Source: an uncultured Clostridia bacterium (GTDB lineage Bacteria; Bacillota; Clostridia; TANB77; CAG-508). From it: a stretch of DNA of 64,000 bases. Of the stretch, positions 44,470 to 53,419 are shown one piece after another; position 1 is the first letter of the stretch, and each line of letters starts with the position of its first letter. The notes below the pieces were generated by a model. That model saw nothing but the letters and a program-made list of their open reading frames with translations. It made no database searches and was not told the DNA's origin. Where the stretch lies: NCBI GenBank assembly GCA_944387435.1, contig CALXEW010000001.1, forward strand, positions 62,001 through 126,000, given 5' to 3'. The position numbers and the translations under genes are program-made.

Positions 44470-46194
44470 TTATTTTACTATAGCTACCATAGCATCTTTT
44501 AAATCTTCTAATTTTTTATTTGCATCTTCATCAGAAGCTCCTTTAACACCCATATATAATTTAATTTTAGGTTCTGTTCCTGATGGTCTTACACAGCACC
44601 AACTATCGTTTTCTAATTCATAATATAATACATTTGATTTTGGTAATCCTGTAGATTTTGTTTCTCCTGTTAGCATATCTTTATCAATATCTTTTTCTAC
44701 ATCTTTAAACTCTAAAACTCTATAATCTCCTATTTTCTCTACAGGTGTATTTCTCATATTTGTCATCATCTTTTGAATTTCTTTAGCACCTTCTGCGCCT
44801 TCTAATACTATTGATACTTGTGTTTCTTTATAGTATCCATATTTCTTATAGATATCTTCCATAGCATCCCATAAAGTTTTTCCTTTTGATCTATAATAAC
44901 ATGCTGCTTCACAAAGTGCCATAACTGCTGCAATTCCATCTTTATCTCTTGCATAATCTCCAATTAAGCAACCATAACTTTCTTCAAATCCAAATACATA
45001 TGTCTTATCTTTATTTTCTTCTGCTTTTTTCATAACACTACCAATATTCTTAAATCCTGTTAATACTTCTATACATTCTAATCCGTATGCCTTTGCAATT
45101 GCTCTTGTTAAATTTGAAGATACTATTGTTGTAATAATCATACCATCTTTTGGAAGTATTCCTTTTTCTTTCATTTGAGAAATTCTATATTCTGCAATTA
45201 ATAAAGCTGACATATTTCCTGTATATTCCATATATTTTCCAGATTTACTATCTTTTGCAAAAATTCCTAAACGGTCTGCATCTGGGTCTGTTGCAAGAAC
45301 AACATCTGCATCTACTTTTTCAGCAAGTTCAAGTGCTAATTTAAATGCTTTTTTATCTTCAGGGTTTGGATAACTAACTGTTGGAAATTCTCCATCTGGA
45401 TCTTTTTGTTCTGGTACTACATATACATTTTCTAGACCTATTTCATGTAAAAGTCTTTCAGCAATTGTATTTCCTGTTCCATGTAATGGTGTATATACTA
45501 CTTTTAAAGACTTTCCTTCTTCTTTTACAACTCCAGGATTTAATACTTTAGATTTTAATACTCCTAAATATTTATCATCCATTTCTGTTCCTATAACATT
45601 GAACAACCCTTTACTTTCTGCTTCTTCTCTTGAAATTTCTTTTATTTCACTAAAGCTTTCAACAGCTCTTACTTTTGCTATGATATCTTTATCTCTTGGA
45701 GCTATAATTTGAGACCCATCATCCCAATACACTTTATATCCGTTATATTTTGGTGGATTATGACTTGCTGTAATCATAACGCCTGCTGTACACCCAAGTT
45801 CTCTTACGGCAAATGATAATTCTGGAACTGGTCTTAAATTTTCAAAAAGAAAAGTTTTTATTCCATTTGCATTTAAAATTAAAGCTGTTTGCATACTAAA
45901 TTCTTTTGACATTCTTCTTGAATCATAACTAATTGCAACACCTTTATCCCCTGTTCCTTGCTCCACTATGTAATTTGCTAAACCTTGTGTTGCTTTTCCT
46001 ACTGTGTATTTATTCATTCTATTTGTTCCTGCACCAATTACTCCTCTAAGTCCTGCTGTTCCAAATTCTAATTCTTTATAAAACCTATCTTCAATTTCTT
46101 TTTCATCATCTTTGATAGCTAGTAATTCTTTTTTTGTTTCTTCATCAAATTCTGAACTTTCACACCATTTTTTGTATTCTTCCATATAATTCAT
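44470..46194 (-). CDS. pgcA: phosphoglucomutase/phosphomannomutase (PgcA-type)
   Basis: Alpha-D-phosphohexomutase of 574 residues converting glucose-6-phosphate and glucose-1-phosphate. Motifs: FGTAGLRGVIGAG at the start, the phosphoserine loop TASHNPPKYNGYK (catalytic Ser144), the Mg2+ loop DPDADRLG, the sugar loop GFEESYGCLIG, and the phosphate-binding RPSGTEPKIKLY. The ATG follows GGAGG. It is downstream of the UDP-sugar pyrophosphorylase gene, with which it would supply UDP-glucose for glycolipids, wall polymers or glycogen. Confidence 0.94.
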   Translation of the reverse strand: MNYMEEYKKWCESSEFDEETKKELLAIKDDEKEIEDRFYKELEFGTAGLRGVIGAGTNRMNKYTVGKATQGLANYIVEQGTGDKGVAISYDSRRMSKEFSMQTALILNANGIKTFLFENLRPVPELSFAVRELGCTAGVMITASHNPPKYNGYKVYWDDGSQIIAPRDKDIIAKVRAVESFSEIKEISREEAESKGLFNVIGTEMDDKYLGVLKSKVLNPGVVKEEGKSLKVVYTPLHGTGNTIAERLLHEIGLENVYVVPEQKDPDGEFPTVSYPNPEDKKAFKLALELAEKVDADVVLATDPDADRLGIFAKDSKSGKYMEYTGNMSALLIAEYRISQMKEKGILPKDGMIITTIVSSNLTRAIAKAYGLECIEVLTGFKNIGSVMKKAEENKDKTYVFGFEESYGCLIGDYARDKDGIAAVMALCEAACYYRSKGKTLWDAMEDIYKKYGYYKETQVSIVLEGAEGAKEIQKMMTNMRNTPVEKIGDYRVLEFKDVEKDIDKDMLTGETKSTGLPKSNVLYYELENDSWCCVRPSGTEPKIKLYMGVKGASDEDANKKLEDLKDAMVAIVK

Positions 46195-46269
46195 TTTAAA
46201 TTCCTCCGTTTTCTTTTATTTTTATATTACAAAAAACGCCGCAAGAAAACGCTCTCATTATAACAAATC

Positions 46270-46295
46270 GTCGCATGAGAAACGTCATATGCGAC
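46270..46295 (-). terminator. hairpin between the UDP-sugar pyrophosphorylase gene and pgcA
   Basis: GTCGCAT pairs with ATGCGAC around a 12-nt loop, just after the pyrophosphorylase stop codon. The T run is weak on the minus strand, so termination may be partial. Confidence 0.45.
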
Positions 46296-46302
46296 ATTTC
46301 TT

Positions 46303-47553
46303 CTAATCTAATTTATAAAATTTCTTATATAATTCTCTTGCTGTACTTGGACAGTCTACTCCTGCTGAATCTGCATTTTTTACAGGCGCAAATTCTTCTT
46401 CTCTTTTTACTCTTAATATTGCCATATCATCGACTTCACTAAACGCGTCAAATAGAAATGCTTCAAATTTGTAAGCATTTGGTGAATCTGGCACTACAAG
46501 ATTTCCATCTTTATCCATGTAGGTTGCTTTCTTATATGCTACATGATAAGGAAGTGGTTCTGCTCCCATTCTTTCTATTGCACCTACACTAAATAAATTA
46601 CATAGAATATGAGACTCTCCATATAATAATTCACCATCTTTATCAGTTGCTTCTGCCATTTCATCTGTAATCTCTGTATATTCAATTACATTAGGTTTTC
46701 CATTTCGCTTGCAGAAAACTCCAACTCTTTCATGAGGATTAGCCTTTACAACAGATTTACAAGCAACTGTAACTTCTTTATCAATTGCAATTCCCATTAG
46801 AACTGGGTCTACCATTTTAACAAGGCAGTTATCTACTCCTCCTATGAATACCCATTCAACACCCATTTCTCTCATTTTCTTAGTCATACCTGTTTTTACT
46901 AAAGATTCGTAAATTCCTCCATGCCCATCTGCTGCAAGTTTAATTAATCCATCTTCACCAATTAAAATTTTACCTTCTGTATCCATCATTGGTAGTTCTC
47001 CTTGGATAAAGAAGAATAAATTTTTATCTTTCTCATATCCAAAATATTTATGTTCTTTAAAGAATTTAACTGTTGCTTCGTTGTTTTCTCTACTTGTCAT
47101 AATAAACCAAGGTATAGTAACTCCATATTTTTTACCTTCTTCTTTTATCCCATCACATAATAATTCAAATAAGGATTTATGTGAGTCTAATCCTATATCA
47201 TATGTACCTTTAGGTCCATCATGTCCAAGTCTCGTTCCTTGTCCTCCTGCCATAGTAACAGCCGCTAATTTTCCCTCTTTTATTGCTTTCTTTCCAATCT
47301 CTTCATAATATTTATATCTATCTCCTAATTTAAATTTATCTAAATAATCAATTGGTGTAATTTCATCTTTACTATTTTTTATTTCTTTCTTTGTGTTCTC
47401 ATATAAACTATTCACAAGTTCAAAATCAATTTCGTTAATTTGCTCTAATAATTTTTTCTTGTGAAAATCATCTAGTTTATCATAATGATTTAATAAGTGT
47501 CCCTGTCCATACTTTTTTAAAATAGCTTTTACTTCCTCTAAATTATTTTCCAT
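46303..47553 (-). CDS. UDP-sugar pyrophosphorylase (UDPGP type 1 family)
   Basis: Nucleotidyltransferase of 416 residues of the eukaryote-like UDPGP family (UDP-N-acetylglucosamine or UDP-glucose pyrophosphorylase). The nucleotide loop MAGGQGTRLG (101-110) followed by GPKGTYDIG is diagnostic; later motifs are FIQGELPMMD, AADGHGGIYESL, FIGGVDNCLV and the C-terminal FEAFLFDAF. This family differs from GalU and GlmU. Substrate, GlcNAc-1-P or Glc-1-P, is not determined; the nearby pgcA favours glucose-1-phosphate. Confidence 0.88.
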   Translation of the reverse strand: MENNLEEVKAILKKYGQGHLLNHYDKLDDFHKKKLLEQINEIDFELVNSLYENTKKEIKNSKDEITPIDYLDKFKLGDRYKYYEEIGKKAIKEGKLAAVTMAGGQGTRLGHDGPKGTYDIGLDSHKSLFELLCDGIKEEGKKYGVTIPWFIMTSRENNEATVKFFKEHKYFGYEKDKNLFFFIQGELPMMDTEGKILIGEDGLIKLAADGHGGIYESLVKTGMTKKMREMGVEWVFIGGVDNCLVKMVDPVLMGIAIDKEVTVACKSVVKANPHERVGVFCKRNGKPNVIEYTEITDEMAEATDKDGELLYGESHILCNLFSVGAIERMGAEPLPYHVAYKKATYMDKDGNLVVPDSPNAYKFEAFLFDAFSEVDDMAILRVKREEEFAPVKNADSAGVDCPSTARELYKKFYKLD

Positions 47554-47636
47554 TTGACAATCTCCTTTTTTATTAATTGTATTTATATTTATATTTTATA
47601 TACTATTTTAAAAAAAATATCAACCTTTTTTATTCT

Positions 47637-48113
47637 TTATTTTACTATTTTCTTTTCTCCCGTAGTACTTAAGACCTTTCCATACTTTTTTACCACATCT
47701 TCAAAACTATCCCTTATCTCTTCTATATCATAACAATCTATGGTTTTTACTTTGTCATTTTTCTCTGTCCATTTTTCTATGTTTTCATTTATATTTTTTA
47801 TATAATTTTCTTTTCCTTTTATAAAAATAATTAAATCTTTATTTTCTTCTATATCTTTTTTTATTTCTTTAAATTTGTTTAAATCGTCGTTTCTCCAATT
47901 AATTTTATAAATATTATTTTTCTTTTCTTCTTTTAAATTAACCTTTGACATCAAAGTAGTTATGCTTTCTTCTAAATCATTTTCTGTTAAAATTATAATT
48001 TTTTTATTTTCTTCTATGTTCTTTTCTATATAAGGTAATGTAATCATCTCAAAATGATAGTCACTTGCATAAAATGCACATATTTTTTCTTTAGTTATTT
48101 GATTTTTATTCAT
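47637..48113 (-). CDS. MEDS-domain-like hypothetical protein
   Basis: 158 residues resembling the MEDS (methanogen/methylotroph DcmR sensory) domain: KICAFYASDYHFEMITLPYI is close to the family's C-x-F/L-Y-x-S/N-D...P(Y/F)(I/L) start, and KKIIILTENDLEESITTLMS resembles its second conserved segment. The C-terminal part is charged and helical. It is a single-domain protein without a helix-turn-helix, so it may be a sensor or partner. Its promoter contains a palindrome. Function unknown. Confidence 0.5.
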   Translation of the reverse strand: MNKNQITKEKICAFYASDYHFEMITLPYIEKNIEENKKIIILTENDLEESITTLMSKVNLKEEKKNNIYKINWRNDDLNKFKEIKKDIEENKDLIIFIKGKENYIKNINENIEKWTEKNDKVKTIDCYDIEEIRDSFEDVVKKYGKVLSTTGEKKIVK

Positions 48114-48175
48114 TAAAAAACCTCTCCTTTTCTTTTAAAAGCATACGGAAATAAAGTTTTTCTCTTTCTGCTTAC

Positions 48176-48190
48176 TGGTAAATTTTACCA
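48176..48190. promoter_or_regulatory. palindrome overlapping the -10 box of the MEDS-like gene
   Basis: TGGTAAA-T-TTTACCA, a perfect 7+1+7 palindrome covering the -10 hexamer of the leftward promoter. It is a candidate operator; no cognate regulator was identified. Confidence 0.35.
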
Positions 48191-48210
48191 TTTCTTTACA
48201 AATATGTCAA
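48182..48210 (-). promoter_or_regulatory. promoter for the MEDS-like gene
   Basis: Minus strand TTGACA (48205-48210), 17-bp spacer, TAAAAT (48182-48187), 68 nt from the ATG. Confidence 0.5.
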
Positions 48211-48333
48211 TATTATTTCAAATATATTTCAGAAAAAGTTTTCGACATTTTTTTCAAAATGTATAAAATTATTCTAATTTGTTAATACTTAAAACAAGAA
48301 GATTTTAGAAAAAAAGTTTATTGGAGGTAACTT

Positions 48334-48999
48334 ATGAAAAAAATATTAAATTTATTTAAAAATCCCAAGGTAAAAATGGTAATTATTTTAAGTTTTTTAC
48401 TTTTCTTATATACTACAATTTGTGCATTTTCTTATGCTGAAAATGTTTCAACAGATATAGCAGAAAATGTTTTTAGATTACATGTAATTGCTAACAGTGA
48501 CAGCACTGAAGATCAAAATTTGAAATATAAAGTTAGAGATAGTTTACTTAAATATATGAAGGAAATTTGTGGTAATTGTAAAAATAAAGATGAGGCAATT
48601 CTACTTGTTACAGAACATCAGGAAGAATTTAAACAAATCGCTCTTCAAACAATTTATGATGAAGGATATTCGTATGATGTTGATATAAGTATTGGTAACT
48701 TTGAATTTCCTACAAAACATTATGGAGATATTTCTCTTCCTGCAGGATTTTATGATGCTCTAAGAGTTGAAATTGGTGAGGCAAAAGGCCAGAACTGGTG
48801 GTGTGTCATGTTTCCACCTCTATGTTTTGTTGATGTAACTTCTGGAGTTGTACCAGAAGAATCTAAAAAACAATTAGAAAATGATTTATCAGAAGAAGAA
48901 TATGCTCTAGTTTCTGATGATTCTGACACAAAAATTCAGTTTAAATTTAAAATACTTGAATTTTTTAATGAAAATGGATTTATTACAGCAAGAAAATAG
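48334..48999 (+). CDS. spoIIR: stage II sporulation protein R
   Basis: Secreted forespore signal that activates SpoIIGA, which cleaves pro-sigma E in the mother cell. 221 residues: a signal or membrane segment (about 14-32), the conserved FRLHVIANSDSTEDQNLKYKVRD, EGYSYDVDISIGNFEFPTKHYGDISLPAGFYDALRVEIG-type core, and GQNWWCVMFPPLCFVD. The expected regulation is by sigma F in the forespore; the upstream region was not resolved. A GGAGG site precedes the ATG. A terminator hairpin separates it from murA. Confidence 0.93.
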   Translation: MKKILNLFKNPKVKMVIILSFLLFLYTTICAFSYAENVSTDIAENVFRLHVIANSDSTEDQNLKYKVRDSLLKYMKEICGNCKNKDEAILLVTEHQEEFKQIALQTIYDEGYSYDVDISIGNFEFPTKHYGDISLPAGFYDALRVEIGEAKGQNWWCVMFPPLCFVDVTSGVVPEESKKQLENDLSEEEYALVSDDSDTKIQFKFKILEFFNENGFITARK

Positions 49000-49037
49000 T
49001 TGCAAACGTTTCAACTTTATGTTATATTTATGAAGTA

Positions 49038-49068
49038 ATAGAGTGTAATAAGATACGCTCTATTTTTA
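49038..49068 (+). terminator. terminator between spoIIR and murA
   Basis: ATAGAGTG pairs (with one G-T) to CGCTCTAT around a 10-nt loop, followed by TTTTTATTTG. Confidence 0.6.
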
Positions 49069-49106
49069 TTTGTAATATAGGATATAATTTATTGGAGGGA
49101 ATATAA

Positions 49107-50369
49107 TTGGAAAAATTAGTAGTTACAGGACCTACTCAATTAAAAGGAGAGGTTACAATAAGTGGAGCAAAAAATGCAGCAGTAGCACTTCTACCTGCAA
49201 CACTTTTAATAGATGGTGTTTGCACTATTGAAAATTTGCCACATATTAGTGATATAGAAATATCTTGTACAATATTAGAAAAATTAGGTGCTAAAATTAC
49301 ATGGAATGATAAACATTGTATTACAATAGATACTAGAAATATCACTACAACAAAAGCTCCCTTAGATTTAACAAGTAAATTCAGAGCATCTTACTATATA
49401 ATAGGTAGCATGCTTGGTAGAAAAGGTGAAATTGAAGTTGGCATGCCTGGTGGTTGTAAATTAGGTGCAAGACCTATTGACCAACATATTAAAGGATTTG
49501 AAGCTTTAGGTGCAACCGTTACTGTTGAAAAAGGTAAAATATATGGTAAAGCTAAAAAATTAAAAGGTACATCAATATATATGGACATTGTTTCTGTAGG
49601 AGCTACTATTAATGTAATGTTAGCAGCCGTTTTAGCAAAAGGAACAACAACAATAGACAATGCTGCTAAAGAGCCACATATAGTTGACGTAGCAAACTTT
49701 CTAAATACAATGGGCGCTGATATTCGTGGGGCCGGAACAGATGTAATAAAAATTAATGGTGTAGAAAAACTACATGGAAATGCTACATATTCAGTGGTTC
49801 CTGACCAAATAGAAGCTGGAACATTTATGCTTGCAGCAGTTGCTACAAGAGGAGATTTAACATTAAAAAATTGTATTACAAAACACTTAGAATCTATAAC
49901 AGCAAAAATTATAGAAGTAGGTGGGAATGTTGAAGACTATGGTGACAGTATTCGCGTTTGGTGTAATAAAAGACCAAATAAAGCCAATATAAAAACTTTA
50001 CCTTATCCAGGATTTCCAACAGATTTACAACCTCAAATGGGAGTTGTGTTATCTTTAGCAAATGGTACTAGTGTAATAAATGAAAGTATATGGGAATCTA
50101 GATTTCAATATACTGATGAATTAAATAAAATGGGGGCTAAAATAACAGCTCAAGGAAAAACAGCTTTTTTTGAAGGAGTCAAAAAATTATATGGAGCACC
50201 AGTATATTCTACAGATTTAAGAGCAGGTGCAGCACTAGTAATTGCTGGAACAGCTGCTCAAGGCGAAACAGACATATACAATTTACAACATATAGACCGT
50301 GGATATGAAGATATAGAAGGAAAATTTAGAAAAATTGGAGCAAATATAAAAAGAGTAACAGAAGAATAA
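49107..50369 (+). CDS. murA: UDP-N-acetylglucosamine 1-carboxyvinyltransferase MurA
   Basis: First committed enzyme of peptidoglycan synthesis, adding enolpyruvate from PEP to UDP-GlcNAc in the cytoplasm. 420 residues with SGAKNAAVALLPATLL (Lys and Asn at the substrate site), the active loop PGGCKLGARPIDQH including the PEP-reactive Cys (the fosfomycin target), and GFPTDLQPQMG. Start is TTG at 49107, preceded by GGAGGG at correct spacing. It heads a murA-walJ-rlmH gene series. Spore formers often have two copies; which this is cannot be told. Confidence 0.95.
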   Translation: MEKLVVTGPTQLKGEVTISGAKNAAVALLPATLLIDGVCTIENLPHISDIEISCTILEKLGAKITWNDKHCITIDTRNITTTKAPLDLTSKFRASYYIIGSMLGRKGEIEVGMPGGCKLGARPIDQHIKGFEALGATVTVEKGKIYGKAKKLKGTSIYMDIVSVGATINVMLAAVLAKGTTTIDNAAKEPHIVDVANFLNTMGADIRGAGTDVIKINGVEKLHGNATYSVVPDQIEAGTFMLAAVATRGDLTLKNCITKHLESITAKIIEVGGNVEDYGDSIRVWCNKRPNKANIKTLPYPGFPTDLQPQMGVVLSLANGTSVINESIWESRFQYTDELNKMGAKITAQGKTAFFEGVKKLYGAPVYSTDLRAGAALVIAGTAAQGETDIYNLQHIDRGYEDIEGKFRKIGANIKRVTEE

Positions 50370-50383
50370 GGAAGTAAAAAACA

Positions 50384-51178
50384 ATGTTTAATTTTTGTAG
50401 TTTATATAGTGGTAGTAGCGGAAATAGTCTTTTTGTTGAAACAAAAAATACTAAAATATTAATTGATGCAGGTGTTAGTTGCAAAAAAATAGAAACTGCT
50501 TTAACTGATATAGATATTAACCCTAAATCTTTAGATGGCATTTTAGTTACACATGAACATATAGACCATGTTCAAGCTTTAGGAACTTTGTCTAAAAAGT
50601 TCAACTTGCCTGTATTTGTTAATCAAGAAACTTTAGACGCTATGCCAAAACAAAGAGATAAGATATCAGATGAAAATATAAATATTTTTAAAGTAAATGA
50701 TAAATTTGAAATTGGTGATTTATTAATTAAGCCTTTTTCAATTCCTCATGATGCTGCTAACCCTTGTGGTTTTAATTTATATAAAGGTAATGAAAAAATA
50801 AGTATAGCCACAGATATTGGTCATATGACAAATGATATCTTAAGAAATTTAGAAGAAAGCTTATTTGTTATGCTAGAAGCAAATTACGACCCTGAAGTCT
50901 TAAGATGTTCACCATATCCATTTTCTTTAAAAACAAGAATTGCAGGACCTACTGGTCACCTTTCAAATGAAATAGCTGGAAAGACTATTTCTCATTTAAT
51001 AAATTCTGGTCTTAAAAATGCTATGTTAGGCCACTTAAGTAAAGAAAGTAACTTTCCAGAACTTGCTTATCAGACTGTTGTTGATGAGCTAATTTCTAAA
51101 AACTATAATGAAAATTCACTTTCTCTTAGTGTTGCTTCAAGAGATTGCCATAGTAAAATTATTAATATAAAGGAGTAA
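50384..51178 (+). CDS. WalJ/YycJ-like metallo-beta-lactamase-fold hydrolase
   Basis: 264-residue metallo-beta-lactamase-fold protein. LYSGSSGNSLFVE near the start and the metal motif THEHIDHVQAL are typical of YycJ/WalJ, a predicted exonuclease encoded near WalRK in Firmicutes. Further metal residues are DIGHMT and LGHLSKESN. It is directly upstream of rlmH, which in Firmicutes often lies in the same yyc region near the origin. walR/walK are not in this window, so regulatory context is partly lost. Confidence 0.85.
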   Translation: MFNFCSLYSGSSGNSLFVETKNTKILIDAGVSCKKIETALTDIDINPKSLDGILVTHEHIDHVQALGTLSKKFNLPVFVNQETLDAMPKQRDKISDENINIFKVNDKFEIGDLLIKPFSIPHDAANPCGFNLYKGNEKISIATDIGHMTNDILRNLEESLFVMLEANYDPEVLRCSPYPFSLKTRIAGPTGHLSNEIAGKTISHLINSGLKNAMLGHLSKESNFPELAYQTVVDELISKNYNENSLSLSVASRDCHSKIINIKE

Positions 51179-51188
51179 TAACCTTAAA

Positions 51189-51668
51189 ATGTTAAACATA
51201 CATATTGTTTGTGTTGGTAAAATAAAAGAAAACTATTTAAAAGATGCTATCTCGGAATATAGTAGAAGATTATCTAGGTATTGTAAACTAGATTTTATAG
51301 AACTTCCTGATGAAAAGATTCCAGATAAATTGAATTCTAATCTAGAACTAGATATTAAAGAAAAAGAAGCAAAACAAATACTTTCTCATTTACCTAAAGA
51401 CTCTTTTAAAATTGCTTTGGACTTAAAAGGTAAAGAATTTACTTCTGAAGAATTTTCTAAAAAGCTAGATGATTTGTCTATGGAAAACAGTCATATCACT
51501 TTTATCATAGGTGGCTCTTTAGGGTTAACTGAAGAAGTTTTAAATAATTGTAACTTTAAAGTTTGCTTTTCTAAAATGACTTTTCCTCATCAATTAATTA
51601 GGGTATTTTTATTAGAACAAATCTTTAGAGCTTTTAAAATTTCACATGGTGAAACTTATCATAGATAA
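51189..51668 (+). CDS. rlmH: 23S rRNA pseudouridine-1915 N3-methyltransferase RlmH
   Basis: SPOUT-family methyltransferase that modifies pseudouridine 1915 on assembled ribosomes. 159 residues with the knot motifs HITFIIGGSLGLTEEVL and LIRVFLLEQIFRAFKISHGETYHR at the C-terminus, which is the conserved end in this family. Length is exact. AAGGAG overlaps the end of walJ. In staphylococci the 3' end of rlmH is the SCCmec attachment site; here the last codons read GAAACTTATCATAGATAA and a 500-bp gene-poor region follows, but no integrase is seen. Confidence 0.96.
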   Translation: MLNIHIVCVGKIKENYLKDAISEYSRRLSRYCKLDFIELPDEKIPDKLNSNLELDIKEKEAKQILSHLPKDSFKIALDLKGKEFTSEEFSKKLDDLSMENSHITFIIGGSLGLTEEVLNNCNFKVCFSKMTFPHQLIRVFLLEQIFRAFKISHGETYHR

Positions 51669-51680
51669 TAATATATTGTT

Positions 51681-51741
51681 TTGTAGAGAAAATAGATAGT
51701 TGTGATAAGGGCCTAAAAAACAAAAAATATTTTCTCTACAA
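51681..51741. other. long perfect hairpin downstream of rlmH
   Basis: TTGTAGAGAAAATA and TATTTTCTCTACAA form a perfect 14-bp stem around a 33-nt loop containing GTTGTGATAAGGGCC and then A-rich sequence. It starts 12 nt past the rlmH stop codon and has no T run, so it is not a plain terminator; a separate terminator follows at 51781. It could be a small RNA, a processing site or an mRNA-protecting element. Confidence 0.45.
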
Positions 51742-51780
51742 GATTAATATCAAAACAAAAATGGAAAACTTCCATACTTA

Positions 51781-51807
51781 GCACTACTTTAAGTTAGTGC
51801 CTTTTTT
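51781..51807 (+). terminator. terminator of the murA-walJ-rlmH unit
   Basis: GCACTA and TTAGTGC form a compact hairpin followed by CTTTTTTATT on the plus strand. It is 113 nt past rlmH, after the 14-bp hairpin. Confidence 0.65.
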
Positions 51808-51911
51808 ATTAAAGAAATAATTTTTAATTTTTTCCTTAACTTTTTAAAAAAACCTTTTCGTTAATGACCCTTGTTCTCAGTCTACAGCTCGTTATTTCTT
51901 ATCTGAATTTA

Positions 51912-52013
51912 TTATCTTTTTACTATCTGTTTCAATATATCTTTTGATAATTTTTTTATTACTAATTTCCTAACTATACAAAATACGAAAATAAATATTA
52001 TTATTTTAATCAT
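51912..52013 (-). CDS. putative 33-residue hydrophobic/cationic peptide
   Basis: ATG 52013, with GAGG 8 nt upstream, opens a 33-residue frame: a hydrophobic first half (KIIIFIFVFCIV) and a Lys/Arg-rich second half (RKLVIKKLSKDILKQIVKR). The shape resembles type I toxin peptides or membrane-active peptides, but it could be random in AT-rich DNA. No antisense RNA was identified. Besides this and the hairpins, the 500 bp between rlmH and spmB (51669-52168) shows nothing I can name. Confidence 0.25.
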   Translation of the reverse strand: MIKIIIFIFVFCIVRKLVIKKLSKDILKQIVKR

Positions 52014-52168
52014 ATAAAAAACCTCTTAAAAATACTATTTTATAAAAATTGAATTTAGAAAGAAATTTTCTAAAAAATAAATAATTGATAAAAAGTATAT
52101 TTATAATACTCTCATTTACAAAATTTGTCAATAAAATTTTGAAAATATTAATCTTATATGTAATATTT

Positions 52169-52696
52169 TCAAGCTATAATTTGACATATAATTGTACTTA
52201 CAATTATTCCTGCAACATCTGCTGCTAATGCTGCAACTAATATGAATCTTGTTTTCTTTACCTTTATGCAGCTTGTATATACTGCAATTGTATATAATGT
52301 TGTTTCAGTTGAACCCATTATTGTTGATGCAATATTTCCTATTACACTATCCACACCACAATTCTTCATAATGTCTGTTGCTACTGCAATTGACCCGCTT
52401 CCTGATATTGGCCTTAATATTGCAAGTGGCATAAGTTCACTTGGGAAATTAAAAATATCAAGAACAGGACTAGCAATACGAATAATTAATTCTAAAACAC
52501 CAGAACTTCTCAAAGTACCAATTGCTAAAAATAATCCTATTAATGTTGGTAAAATACTTAAAGTTGTTTTTATTCCTTCTTTTGCCCCATCTAAAAAAGT
52601 ATCAAAAATTTTATTTTTTTCTTTTACGCCATAAAGAACAATAAGTAAAATTACCATTGGCATTGCCACACTTGATAAAAAATCAATTATCTTCAC
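52169..52696 (-). CDS. spmB: spore maturation protein SpmB
   Basis: Membrane protein needed for spore core dehydration, partner of SpmA. 175 residues with hydrophobic segments and a nucleoside-recognition (gate) domain: GAKEGIKTTLSILPTLIGLFLAIG and RPISGSGSIAVATDIM, then GSTETTLYTIAVYTS near the end. The start is GTG at 52696, whose G is also the last base of the spmA TAG stop (TAGTG), so translation is coupled. Confidence 0.92.
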   Translation of the reverse strand: MKIIDFLSSVAMPMVILLIVLYGVKEKNKIFDTFLDGAKEGIKTTLSILPTLIGLFLAIGTLRSSGVLELIIRIASPVLDIFNFPSELMPLAILRPISGSGSIAVATDIMKNCGVDSVIGNIASTIMGSTETTLYTIAVYTSCIKVKKTRFILVAALAADVAGIIVSTIICQIIA

Positions 52697-53286
52697 TAAA
52701 ACTTCTCTCCTTTTGTGAGTTTTATTACAATTTTAGCAACAACAATTCCAACTATTGCTGCAATAATTGTAGCAATCCATGTTGGAAATACAATTGAAGT
52801 TGGATTTTGAGAACCAAGAGAATTTCTAATTGCAATAACAGTTGTAGGAATTATTTGGATGGATGCTGTATTTATTACAATAAACATCATCATTGAATCT
52901 GACAAAGTATCTTTTTTTTCATTTATTTCTTGCATAGATTTCATTGCTTTTAGCCCTAGTGGTGTAGCTGCATTTCCCAATCCTAATATATTTGCAGCCA
53001 TATTCATAGAAATTTCTTTTTTTATTTTTTTGTTGTTTTTTAATTTCGGAAATAAAAAATTAAGTAGTGGATTCAAAAATTTAGTTAAATTTTCAATTAA
53101 GCTAGTCTTACTAGCAATTTGCATAATTCCACTCCATAAACAAAGCGTACCTAATAAATCAATTGATAAACTTATTGCTGAATTAGTACTTTCAAAAATA
53201 GAATTATTTAAATTTTCTAAATTTCCTGAAAAAATTGCAAAAGAAAATGATATTATTATAAAAATTGGCCAAACTATATTTAACAT
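52696..53286 (-). CDS. spmA: spore maturation protein SpmA
   Basis: Membrane protein of 196 residues with four or five hydrophobic segments and the gate-domain sequence AISLSIDLLGTLCLWSGIMQIA, then GLGNAATPLGLKAMKSMQEIN and the NTASIQIIPTTVIAIRNSLGSQNP segment, all typical of SpmA. Together with SpmB it supports spore core dehydration and heat resistance. Expected to be expressed in the mother cell under sigma E; the intergenic region to the AbrB gene holds the promoter, not resolved. Confidence 0.92.
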   Translation of the reverse strand: MLNIVWPIFIIISFSFAIFSGNLENLNNSIFESTNSAISLSIDLLGTLCLWSGIMQIASKTSLIENLTKFLNPLLNFLFPKLKNNKKIKKEISMNMAANILGLGNAATPLGLKAMKSMQEINEKKDTLSDSMMMFIVINTASIQIIPTTVIAIRNSLGSQNPTSIVFPTWIATIIAAIVGIVVAKIVIKLTKGEKF

Positions 53287-53419
53287 ACTATCACCAAAAT
53301 AATTTTATTTATTAATTATAGTTTTTATTCCAATAGAATTGACCAAATCTTTTGTTTGTGATATATTATGTCATAAGCAAATGGATTGTAAATATATAAC
53401 TTTTAAGGAGGAATTAGTT

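Noticed and set aside
51640-51690. SCCmec-type attachment site at the end of rlmH
   Set aside because: The last codons only partly match the staphylococcal site and no recombinase or direct repeat was found; kept only as context.
51681-51741. 6S RNA or a known riboswitch in the hairpin after rlmH
   Set aside because: Length, central bubble and conserved cores of 6S, SAM, preQ1 or fluoride elements were not found; left as an unassigned hairpin.
52242-52634. 130-residue plus-strand frame opposite spmB
   Set aside because: Antisense to a clear SpmB gene; no start signal.
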